Assembly: GCA_032358255.1 (NCBI GenBank)
Contig: JAULBX010028271.1
Location: 1 to 64,000, forward strand
Origin: Heterotrichella gracilis
Taxonomy: Eukaryota; Sar; Xanthophyceae; Tribonematales; Xanthonemataceae
DNA: 64,000 nucleotides
Direction: 5' to 3'
The notes beneath the pieces were generated by a model. That model did no database searches. It was not told the origin of the DNA and saw only the letters and a list, made by a program, of their open reading frames with translations. This document shows positions 31,001 to 41,059 of this stretch, piece by piece (positions within the stretch are counted from its first letter, which is position 1; the number at the start of each line of letters is the position of its first letter). Both the position numbers and the translations under genes were made by a program.

Positions 31001-32157
31001 GGAATGGTCCAATAATGAAGGGCCTTCTGGGCAAGCCTGTTCCACCGCTCTCCTCCCTGATGGTCATGAATCATGAGGCGGCCGCCAACCTGTCCCTGAT
31101 TGCAACCAATCTTGATTTCCCGAGGTGTTGCTGGGCCTCACGAATCCCGAGTAACAAAAAACCCCTGATATGTGCCTTTGTGGTCAAGAGCATCCTGGTC
31201 TGCTCATCTATTTCTTTTTTTCTGCAGGGCTTGAGCCTGCGGCGCCAGGCGCGCCTTTTCCACCGCTCCTCTCTGGTGGTCATGAACCATGGGGCAGCTG
31301 CCGCCAACCTTATATTCCTCCCCTTGGGGGCCGCTGCCATCCACATCACCACGCAGGACCGCTACTACGATCTGCACCACTGGGCGCACGAGACGGTGCG
31401 GTGGAACACTGTTGGATGTACCTGTACTGCTGCATGCATGCCAGCCGTAGGAGTGCACATAACTCTTCTTAGGAAATTAAAAGTAAAAATTGCGTGCAAA
31501 CGGCAGCATATACATCTGTGTTCCACTGCATCGCATACTCGTGCATGTGGCAGATTGTCTGGTAAATGAAAATAAATATCAAAATATACAACTGTGTTAT
31601 GAGGGTATTCACATGTTGTACCCATTGTGCAGGTCAATCGCTACCGAGGACACCCGCATGTAATGCTGGTCACCCTCACAAATTCAGATCCCAAACCCGA
31701 AACCCTAACCTTAAACCGCTACCAAGCAGATTTGCCCTTATATCACGGCATGATACCAGCCACATCATTTGAAATCTGCACTTGGTCAATTTATTACCAA
31801 AGGATTTCCCGTGACACCCACGTTGTACCCATTGTGCAGGTCAATCGCTATCAAGCAGACTCGCATGTGACGCTGGTCACCCTCACCAACTCGGATCCCA
31901 ACCGCATGGTCCTGCAAATGGAGGCCATCGCACAGCACCCAGATTTCCAGGCCCTGAGCAACGACACCAAGCTGCATTTCCTTCTTGAGAAGAGATGCCC
32001 CAAGAGCTTGGAGGGTTCCCCAGTCTGTGTGTTTGAGTGGATGCACGTGCACATTGGGCTGGTGATGGATTTGGACATGCTGGGCCAGGGGGTGGAGGAG
32101 GCAATGGGGCGACTGCGGGGAGGGATTGAGGGGGCGATGAGCAATAGCACGTTCTGA
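28039..32157 (+). CDS. GT61-like glycosyltransferase, type II membrane protein
   Basis: Nine exons (28039-28461, 28654-28744, 29034-29155, 29527-29638, 29894-30158, 30444-30579, 30783-30875, 31228-31395, 31840-32157) sum to 1728 nt (575 aa). A basic N-terminus and a hydrophobic segment (ALLCALSLVCLLSI) look like a Golgi signal anchor. Family GT61 (DUF563) features follow: a Cys-bounded MCMLRNVVLWDSQLYYI block, the RLVVIDRP strand, and the nucleotide-sugar region LVVMNHGAAAANLIFLPLG. GT61 members include plant beta-1,2-xylosyltransferase and EOGT, so protein glycosylation in the ER or Golgi is likely; the sugar and acceptor are not readable from sequence. Exon 5 is the least certain, since its last 30 codons have no clear family match. 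Exons 7, 8 and 9 have ghost copies in adjacent introns. A second family member lies at 41060-44260. Confidence 0.8.
30876..30990 (+). repeat. Repeated exon 7 donor segment in GT61 intron 7
   Basis: The exon 7 end CTACCTGGAGGTACC (30866-30880) recurs as CTACCTGGAGGTACG at about 30979-30993. Two further GTACCATGTT..AGGGTT segments lie between (30876 and 30936 onwards). The pattern matches a short decayed tandem array seeded by the donor. Confidence 0.6.
31015..31110 (+). repeat. Ghost copy of GT61 exon 8 start (nucleotide-sugar motif)
   Basis: 31030-31095 resembles 31245-31312 and encodes a variant of the motif (LMVMNHEAAANLSL against LVVMNHGAAAANLI), offset about 216 bp. The catalytic HGA becomes HEA. 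The copy continues into intron sequence with no match. Confidence 0.7.
31621..31700 (+). repeat. In-frame ghost copy of GT61 exon 9 start
   Basis: 31621-31699 repeats 31828-31906, including the tgtgcag acceptor and codons for VNRY and HVxLVTLTNSDP. The offset is exactly 207 bp and the frame stays open from the upstream acceptor (31632) through to the real stop at 32157. Use of the upstream acceptor would add 69 residues without a frameshift. Confidence 0.85.
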
Positions 32158-32845
32158 AATAAATCATGATTGTGACAGTTGCTGAAGGCCTACGCCCTGC
32201 CCTTTCTGGGTTGGTTGTGCGTCGCATTGGTTCTCATGTATTTATATGTCACACCTGCGCGGGGTATATGCTTGGACAGACTTGTGCAACATGTTGGACA
32301 TTTCTTGTGTCCTTCTTCGAACCCTAAACCCTAAACAGTCCTACTACCTAGTCATTACAGTACTGGTCAACAACGCCCAGCAGAGTTGTTACGGAATTAT
32401 AATTGGTTTCATGACCTGTTCACCCAGACAGCCTGTGCTTGTAACAGTGATATGCTCTCAGGATATCTGCTTCGTGAGCCATTGACAATGCATGCATCAA
32501 GATGCATACATCTATTGTTTCGCGCACCTTGCACACCCGCTCAATCTTGCATCGTACACGACGATGTACAAGCGTGAATACAACTATGTGTGCTAATAAA
32601 ATAAGAGTTTGTGCGCGCGTTATATCGGAGATGTCTAATAGCCTGCAGGTGGGTCCGACACATGCCCGTGTGTACACGCATATATAGGCCTGCAGCACCA
32701 AATACCCAAGGCCAGTGCGCTTTATTACTTGTTAAGAAAACAACAACTATTTACCTCCGCTCGGACCCTAAGAGGGAGGTTGGGGCCCCGAAACGTACAT
32801 AACCCAACGGCCGTTGCTAGCGCTCGCCATTCAATCAAAGTGGCC
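32158..32845. other. Intergenic region after the first GT61 gene
   Basis: No gene recognised. It holds a CCCTAAACCCTAAAC telomere-like run at 32320-32336 and a tract near 32757-32797 ending GGGGCCCCGAAACGT. Confidence 0.35.
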
Positions 32846-34930
32846 ATGGTTTCCAGCAAAGAGCTTCTTGAAGACTGGGTTTCGGAGCTGAGCCTGGAGA
32901 CACCCCACTCCAGGTGGGGCTATTGCACCTACGAATAGTGCGCAAGTAACCGTGGCTGTTATTAAGTTGTTCATCCATTCTGCTGCCTTGCATAGTGTAC
33001 CTCGGACCCCAGCAAAACCCTGACCAAATGTATATGCATGCACAAGGTCACCAACTGGTATGAGCATGCTGGGACGTATTTACTTGGCACAGTTCAAAGG
33101 CTGACTGCTATCCCAGCTGTTACTGGAAGCAACTAGCCAGCCAAACTGGCACCGGTGTCTCATGTGGCAGACCTCATTGCAATAGCCTTGTAAGGGTGCA
33201 AGAACAGGCAGAAAAGCCCTTTTTATTCCAGCAAGCCCTAGCTTCCAGGCACAGAACCATATCTCCTCCTGTTTACCTGTGTATTTAACTAACGTTTTGT
33301 GCTGGTGTGGGTGCAGTCAGCTGAAGCAGCAGCAGAACAGGCACCAGCTGCACCCCACCAGGGATGCACGGGATGAGCAGTGGGGGCCGACTGTCCTGCC
33401 ACCATTCCCAAGCGGCAACACCCAGCCCTCCCCAAAACCTTGCTAGGCCGTGCTCGACCAACTGGCCTTGCAGCGCAACAAACCCGGCCCTGGGAGCCAG
33501 CAGCAGCGAGGCGGGGATAAGAAGCCCTGCAAGGGAAAGAAAGGGAAAAAAGGGCCTGGCAAGCGCCGAGATCTTGACCTCAGTGATGACAAACCAGTTG
33601 TGCTGTTTGCCCTGAAAGGCACGCTGACTCAGCGCGTCTTATCAAGGAGGATGTTCCGCACGCGGCCAGGGATAGACCACCTCAGGAGACTGCAGGTACG
33701 GGTGCGCTGGCTCTGATTAGGGTTTAGAGGTGGAGGGTGAAACCCTAGATGGACTATCAGTATCATCCAGCACCAGTGATGACACAGGCCAAACCGCCAA
33801 TAAATGGAAGGGTTGGCCTCAGAATGTCTAACAGCTCTGCATGGAACCCCAAACACTTCTACTGAAGCGCTTGGAATTCCAAGCAGCCTGCTCTTAGAGC
33901 TTGTAGAGATTTTGAGGGCAAGCATCTCCATTGACATAATGCTTGTAGGTGGCCACGCCTCTGACACCTGTGAAGGCTGCAACTTGGGTGCACATGGCGG
34001 GACTAACCAGCTGTGGGCGTTGCACAGTGACACTGTGTGACTCTGTGGTGGATTATCCCATTTATTACTGTGCTCTCAGGGCCTGTGAAATTACCTGTAT
34101 TTGTATCCCATTTATAGGAGCACTTCCACATGGGTGTGTTCACATCATGCGAGGAGGCCAACATGATCACGGCATTGGAAATCCTGGATGAGGATGCTGG
34201 CCCGGGACCCCAGCTTTTCTCCAATCCCAGCTGCTGCTGCACCGATCCAACACACGCCCTGCACCCAAGAACCATGTGAAGGGTGGTGGGAAGAGAAACA
34301 AGAAGACAGACACCGTCAAGCCACTCGCACCCCACTTCAGCAGGCTGCACCGGGTGATACTGGTGGACGAGGAGGCCTACAAGGTGGGGATCGTTGGTGT
34401 AGAGAATGGGCTCATCGCATAGGTAAAGCCATGTATGACTTCATTTGCAGTTCAACAGAATGGGCCATTCAAGGCCCTAAGCTGAGCCATGTTCTGTAAC
34501 AGGACCTGGGCCAGTGAAGGACGCGGTCCTATTGATGACAGTAAAGGCAGTGCATATTTCCGCAGCAAGAATTTTGAATTTTGTACTTGTAGTGACAGCA
34601 ATTGGTGCAAGGCGTTGGGGATGGTTCAATCAGCAGCGTCATCACACTGTACAGTGTTGGCACTTGTTACTGCTGTATTGAACGCTCAGCTACTGATTTG
34701 CTTCCCTGCCAGATGGCGCGCAGCGAGGAGGGCAACATGGTGGTCATCCCTTGCTGGGAGAAAACCGATGGGGAGGATATGGTCCTGGAGGAGCTTGTGG
34801 ATGCGCTCCTGGCTGTGATTGCTCCCTTGCAGGCAGGGAGGATGTGCGCAACCACACAAAGCAGGTTCAGGCTGCCATCAAGTACCGGTACAAGCCACCC
34901 TCCTGAGGATGCGAGTGGTAAATTTGCAGT
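32846..34930 (+). pseudogene. Degenerate HAD/FCP1-like phosphatase paralogue
   Basis: Exon-like blocks at 32846-32913, 33317-33695, 34118-34383 and about 34713-34920 keep splice sites and align with the intact minus-strand gene at 36141-38270. Several lesions are visible: an in-frame TAG at 33444-33446; the motif I nucleophile Asp replaced by Ala (VLFALKGTLT against VLFDLNGTLT); a one-base deletion near 34226 in the FSNP region; and another one-base deletion near 34839. The first two exons (MVSSKELLEDW, then a Gln/Lys-rich linker) have no visible counterpart in the intact gene. Together with that gene this forms an inverted pair with a spacer of about 1.2 kb. It could be a recent pseudogene or, less likely, a transcribed antisense regulator of its paralogue. 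Confidence 0.75.
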
Positions 34931-36140
34931 CCTTAATTGGAACCCATCATCACTGATGATTGGCAGACTCCAGCCTAGCAGTGGCCTTGGTGTGTGTGGT
35001 GCCAAATTTGAGCTAACAGAGTTGCTTTGCATTGTCTGTTTGCCAGACACGGCATGGCATGGACTTGGATTGCACTCAAATGGTGTGGTGTGGAGTGGCT
35101 TTTCAGGGAGCTGCGTTGGATCAGGCTAGCCGCTCTGGGCCCCAGGGACTGACCGCTGGGCTGGGTGATAAATCATACTTTGGGCAAGAAGTTGTAGAAT
35201 CCTGACAATTCCGCAAATCCACATTATGTCCTTGGCCCCAGGCAAGCGGCAAGCGGCAGCAAACACTGTGCACTTTGAGGCTCATCTTCTGGCCTTTTGT
35301 ACCTACCCTAGGGTAAGCAGGCCCCCTGATTGATCGACCATTTTCATCCGCTATAGCAGCTGCCCTTGTATAAGAGCCTCTTCCGGGAATGCCGCGAGGC
35401 GTTTTGCACACGTAATTGTAACTTGTCTTTCCATCTGTACGCGCACCTGGCGCACTGGAGCCAGCCAGCCAGTGGGGCCATCACCTGATGATTGCGATTG
35501 CGCAATTTTACATCAGCATTAGTCATTCATGGCCACCGGTGACAAGGCATGTGTGGCACCTGGTGGTCCATGCAGTCTCCCAACGGTGGCTGTCATATGG
35601 ATTGTTGCTGGACTTTAAAAGGATCCCTCACACACAAATTGCAGCCACTGTAATGGCAACCAGCAGTGGTGTGCTTGGCAACACTCAATGAAAATGCCTT
35701 CAAGAGTACTTCTTGGACCAGGTCGCAAGCTGCGTTTTCACAGATTGGTCACGAGCAGCTTATATCGGTTGGAATCTAAAGCGACCAGCCCAGGTGGGAA
35801 ATGTCAATATACAATCGCAACAACTAATGCCCATTGGGAGTTCCTGACTGTGGCTAGTATTTGCTGGCAACTTTACTTCAACACCTAAAATATATTCCTA
35901 GACGACAACTGATGGCACCCTAGCCTCTCTACTGCAACCTCAACACATATACAATACTGCCTACCTACTGAGTACAACTGCGTACTGAGTATAAATGCAC
36001 TTTCTGGTCGCAATGACAGGTATTTTCGGCCACCAATAGAACATTGCCAAGTGCCAACAGCAAATGGTATTGTCAAGAATCCTGATTCTGTCCAGTCATG
36101 TGCAGATCTGCTCACTGTGACAGCAACGCTCTGCATCTCT
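34931..36140. other. Spacer between inverted HAD-like copies, no gene recognised
   Basis: About 1.2 kb between the pseudogene and the 3' end of the intact gene. No domain-bearing frame or splice structure was recognised. Confidence 0.4.
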
Positions 36141-38270
36141 TCAACTTGCAACCAAAATCGCGTCCTCGACCTCCTCCTGTGTCCCCAGTGGAAATAGTGA
36201 GCCAGTCTCGTCCTGCAACACAGCAGCAATGTCCCCGTCAACGACAAGATGTTTTGGTGTTGTAAATTTATATTTGTTGTGCTACATTACACATATGCGC
36301 CAAACACACGGCTTGGCACGGCATGAATAGACAACGCAAAGTAGGTTCATTCAGTCATGGCTTTTAATTGGTTTAAAGCAACACCATCAACAAATTTGAA
36401 AAAATGTGTCTAAAGCCTAATGAGTGCATTTTTACAAATGTGGACGGCACACCACACAAAAGACATGGGGGATGCCAAGACTTACAGGTACAGGTGCTGC
36501 TGTGGGCTGAGGTTCTGGTGGCTTGTACTGTACTGCAGCAGCCACCTGTTTTGTGTGCTTGCGCACATCCTCCCCTGCCTGCAAGGGAGCCACCACAGCC
36601 AGGAGCCCATCCACCAGCTCCTCCAGAACCTTGTCCTCTGCATCGTGGTTGACCCAGCAGGGGATGAGCACCATATTGTCCTCCTCACCGCGCACCATCT
36701 GATGGGGAAGCAGAACAGTGGCTGAGCATGTTGTACAGTCAATAACAAGAAACGCTTCCAAGCTTCGATCCTGGCGTGATACAAATGATAAGCATTCACT
36801 TGTAGTAGATGCATCCTATTTGAAGCAGCCACGTCACTTGCACTACAGCCTGTCACCTGCGATTCTGCGCCATTTTTACTACACAGAAATGACATAAAAT
36901 ACGCAGGATGCCCCGCCCACCTTGTAGGCATCGTCATCCACCAATATCACCCGGTGGATCCTGCTGAAGTAGGGGGACAGCGGCTTGATGGTGTCCCACT
37001 CATTGCCCCCGGCCTTCACATGGTGACTGGGTGCGGGGCGCGTGTTGGATCGGTGCAGCAGCAGCTTGGGATTGGAAAAAAGCGGGGGTCCCGGGCCGGC
37101 AGCCTGCTCCAGCATGGCCAGTGCCACCTTCATGGTGCGCTCGGTGCATGATGTGAACACACCCAGGTGGAAGTGCTCCTGCGGGGGTATTACAGTGAAT
37201 TTGATAAAAAGGCGCACATACTACCATTGGAGGCGGAAGTACTCCTGCGTCATGGAATGCGAAACCGTCGGCAGCGTGCTGAGTCGGTGGTGTTCCTAAA
37301 CCCCAGAAACGCCAGGAGGATTTTAATATATCACATTGATATATTAAAGTGATATAATAAGTCCAGTGATATATTAAAGTCCTACTGGAAACGCCCTAAC
37401 AAAAGCAGTTGATCCTCAGTCATATTTTACCTGCAGCCTCCTGAGATGATGGGTCCCCGGTCGCATGCGGTGCGTGCCCCTATTCCTTGCAGCTGTGTGC
37501 TGAGTCAGCGTGCCATTCAGGTCAAAAAGCACCACCGGCTTTTCGTCATCGATGGCCAAATCCCGAAACTGATCCCCGGTGCCTTGCCTCCAATCCCCAG
37601 ATGGCCTCGCATCCCCGTGTTGCTGCTGTGGGATCCCAGAACCTTGGTGCGGGGTCCCGGAATCGGGGTAGCGGTGTTTGGGGTGCGCACCATGATAAGG
37701 GTTTTGGTAGGGCTGGCTCCCTGTGCTAGGATTTGGGTAGGGTGCAGGGTTGGTGTAGAAGCCCCGGCGAGGGTCCTGGGCAGGGGTTGCCGAAGGGTAC
37801 CCCCCCTGGTACTCTTGGTGAGGGTAGGAGGGCGCTGCAGGGCTGTATGTGTGCCACGTGGCACTGTCACGCACCATGGACTGGTGATGGCGATTACCAG
37901 GGGGCATGCCATGGGCAGGGAGGGGAATGGGTGACTGCTGCACCGCCCCGTAGTGTTGGGGGGCCTGGGGAGGCGAAATGGGGTACTGCGGCGTGGGGGC
38001 GTATTGTGGGGGGGGCTGTGGGCTGCGGTGTCCACCCCTGGCATCTCCGGTGTGGTGGTGGTGGTGGCTGTTGTGGTGGTGGTGCGGTGGGACGGTGGTA
38101 GGGCTGCAGTGGTCACCCCTTCCACCCCCAGAGTGGTGGTTGTGGTGGTGGTGGCTGTGGTGGTGCTGCTGACTGTACCCATGCCCATACCCATTCCTAT
38201 TGCCTTCGCTCCTGCAAGGACCATTGCAATTGAATGACAAAAGGTTTAGAGCTCACATCGCACCGCACAT
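36141..38270 (-). CDS. HAD-superfamily FCP1/NIF-like phosphatase domain protein
   Basis: Secure exons are 38211-37431, 37178-36921, 36698-36486 and 36212-36141. A tentative 14-nt first exon (38270-38257, ATG plus four codons) restores phase but implies a 45-bp intron, shorter than others here. With it the model is 1338 nt (445 aa). The first 240 residues are His/Pro/Gln/Tyr-rich and probably disordered. The catalytic domain follows: motif I VVLFDLNGTLT, EHFHLGVFTSC (motif II region), IHRVILVDDDAYK (motif III/IV region) and NMVLIPCW. Motif I is DxN rather than the usual DxD, so the general acid Asp is Asn and activity is uncertain. Proteins of this group include CTD phosphatases and TIM50-like factors. 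A degenerate paralogue lies inverted at 32846-34930. Confidence 0.75.
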
Positions 38271-38935
38271 GACGACGATGGCACGTCATGCCTGGTACCT
38301 AAAAAACGCCAAAAGGCACCTTTTCCCTGCGTGCACTAAAACAAGCCTTCCGAGGTCAACAACAGGGCAGACAACAGTCCAGGGTCACCACGGAACGGAC
38401 CCACTCCTAATCGGCACTTTCCAATAGGCATGATTGCCCCACCTGCGCCTGGGTGCTCCCAGTTGCGAAACCCAGTTGTCGATCTCCCCTTGGCTGGAAA
38501 CCCTAGCCACCTGGGAGAAACCCTCGGCAGTGGAGGGCAAGGTGAGCAGATCGCAGAACCTGCAGCCAAGATTTGCAATTGTATCATCAAGATGGAAAAC
38601 AATTCAGGTTTCCAAATGCAACCAAGTGAGCGCTTTACTACCTGTATCATAATATAAATTACAAGATTACAAGATTTATTTGACAGTCACATTCAGGGAG
38701 CCAACCCGGGCACACAAGACAGTATATGATCATTGATGTTTACACTACCAAGATGGGCAAATAACCTGGTTATTCAAATGCAACCCTGATGAGCGCTCTG
38801 AGGCACATGAGTTACTGACGTTGTTACAATTACAGGGGTTATTATTTTATTATTATATGTGTAAATATAATGACAATTTTGTTATTACGTGGTTGGCTAC
38901 TGCTTCACGCGCATTAGCTGCGGTGAAACGTCGGT
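38271..38935. other. Intergenic region, AT-rich, no gene recognised
   Basis: AT-rich stretches (38650-38880) with short imperfect repeats, ending in GGTGAAACGTCGGTTCAG next to the kinase stop. No coding evidence was found. Confidence 0.35.
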
Positions 38936-40502
38936 TCAGGTATGTAATAACAGAATAGCACAAAAATGATGAAAAGCCCGCCGCAGTCTGATGACCATTG
39001 GCAACTCCCGCCTAACACGAAATGAAATGGCCCAACACTCCTTCAAATCCACTGCACCATGCGCCAGCTCCCCCCCTTTTACCTGGTGATCACCTCCTCC
39101 CCAACCTCTGGACCCAATGTGGGATGGCCTGTGCGGTTCAGCACCCGCTCGATGCACTCCCAAGCAGGCACATCCAGATACAGTGCGACCCGCTCCACCT
39201 GATATATGCAAGTATGTAGTAGGGTCAGTACGTCATCACTGCTGGGGACGCCATTTACTGGGACTGCAGCTCACTAGATTCTGCCTGAATATTGATCTGA
39301 TCCTACCTGTTTGTACCTCGCCCCGCACACGCGCTGCGCCACATCGATCCAAGAGGCGCGCTGCCGCGCGTCAAAGTTGCATCGGTCGATGACCACATCC
39401 TCGCCACGCTCGAGGGCGCGCGCGCATGCGTCTTCACAGGCCCGCCGGTCGCCCAGGGTGTCCTAGCGTTGGGTGAGGGTTGGGTGAGGGTTCAGCAGGG
39501 TCAGTCGTCATGGGGTTAGGGTTTCTGAGAGGGTCTAGCAGGGTGAACCATTCCCATGCATGCTGCTAGTGAGGGGGAGTGGTAATGGCAAGCACAAGGC
39601 GTGCATAGCCTGTGCAGTGCAATACATGGGCCTTTGCAGTGTGAGTGCTACAATAGATCTGCAATGGATCGCACTTTGCAACCACAACCTGCGACATGTG
39701 TGATGATCAAGGGTTACACCAGTTGCTTGTGTGAACGGGGTGGGGGTGGGTGGGGTGGGGGAGGGGGGGATACGTTGCTGCCAACCCACGGGGTTCATGA
39801 CTATGCTACCACAGGGGTGCAGGGTTGGTACAGTAGGCTAACGACCCCAGGGTGTGAGGTCCAATGCCCACTAGCCTGGCGATACCCACCTGGTTGACCC
39901 AGCACCACCCCTCTGCTACCAGCCGATCGGACAGCGTTGTCTTGCCTGCAGCAGTGCCAAAGAGTCACAAAACCCTAAACCCTAAACACAATTCTATGCT
40001 GAGCAGCACCACTAGCATAGGGCACCACTAGCCACGAAAAACTAGAGCTCGGTGGTAGGTCATACCTACATGCTGGATGCTTCACAAGCGGTGCATACGG
40101 TGTGTGTGCGTGAGGTGCATATGGGTTGCATGCATAATGTGTTGCATACAGCGCAACAGAGTCAGGACGCTCTAGCCAGGCCCCATACCCTCCCACATGC
40201 ATGCATAACAGGGTGCCCACAATCACGCGGGAACACCCGTTGCCAAATGCGCTAGTCTATGCTGACACTGGCTGGTGCGAGTTGGCATGCAAGCGTTACA
40301 GCGCAATCCGTGCCAGTGGCTAGGCAAGGGGCAGTAACCCTGTGCCCCACATAGTATATTCGCCCATGTTGCACCAACCTGCTCCTGGAAGTCCTACAAG
40401 GACGAGCAAGCGTTGCCCAGACGACCCCCTTCCCCGCCTATCCTGGCCAAATGAACCGTGGGAATACGACATATCGAAACGATGCAGGCTCGCGCCTGCC
40501 AT
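38936..40502 (-). CDS. Small P-loop kinase, PNKP/aprataxin-associated type
   Basis: Five exons (40502-40379, 39945-39890, 39462-39307, 39198-39083, 38987-38936) give 504 nt (167 aa) from a true ATG. The Walker A motif is GLPGAGKTT, split by intron 1. Next come WCWVNQDTLGDRRACEDACA, then EDVVIDRCNFDARQRASWID (Walker B-like strand and substrate loop), YLDVPAWECIERVLNRTGHPTL (lid/arginine region) and a short tail. This order is that of the kinase module in polynucleotide kinase/phosphatase and of the P-loop domain fused to aprataxin-like proteins in plants. Phosphorylation of a DNA or RNA 5' end is a reasonable guess, but no phosphatase, HIT or macro domain is attached here. The last exon is the least certain. 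Divergent to the second GT61 gene, 557 bp apart. Confidence 0.8.
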
Positions 40503-41059
40503 CTATTGCATTGCTGGCTGCTGGCAACCTCGGTTCCCTTGCAAAAAAACACCTTTAAAGGGAAGTTCACGAGCAGGGCAACCGTTAAAACATCAAACTT
40601 GGACCCTATTCTCTGAACTACAGTACAGTATTGCTTGCGCAAGCTTAGCTAAAGCGAGTGAGTTTGCAACCTCTGACTAGTCATGACTTGAGGGTTATAT
40701 GCCAGGTCAGCGTTGGGAAACATTCAAATAGCATCACTTGCCGGTAAAGCTTGCTCTTATTGTTACTTGCCAGTAAAGCTTGCTTTAAAAATCGCTCGTT
40801 CGCCACATATGCCGCGGTTGTGTATCTTGACGTATTACACCGAGTGACGCAGGTTGCAGTTGCGTGGCTGCAGAAATGCTTAGGGATACCGACATGGCTG
40901 CAGTTTACGGCAAACCCAGTTTGCAAAAACTTGCAAGGCTAGGTCTCTGCGTTAACGAGGTCGTTTTGCAAGGCTAGGCCAGCGCTTTGGGGTTTGAGTG
41001 GAACCATGCGTGCATCAAGTTCATCAGCTGTCATGACCATGTGTCGTTCGAGATAAACG
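40503..41059. promoter_or_regulatory. Divergent intergenic region with a 19-bp direct repeat
   Basis: Between the kinase (-) and GT61 (+) start codons. CTTGCCGGTAAAGCTTGCT at 40737-40755 recurs with one change at 40766-40784. Both promoters are expected here; no TATA box was recognised. Confidence 0.45.

Noticed and set aside
37517-38224. 235-codon ATG-initiated frame rich in Thr
   Set aside because: It is the +1 frame over the His/Pro-rich exon of the HAD-like gene and runs out of frame at the catalytic motif; repeated codons explain its openness.
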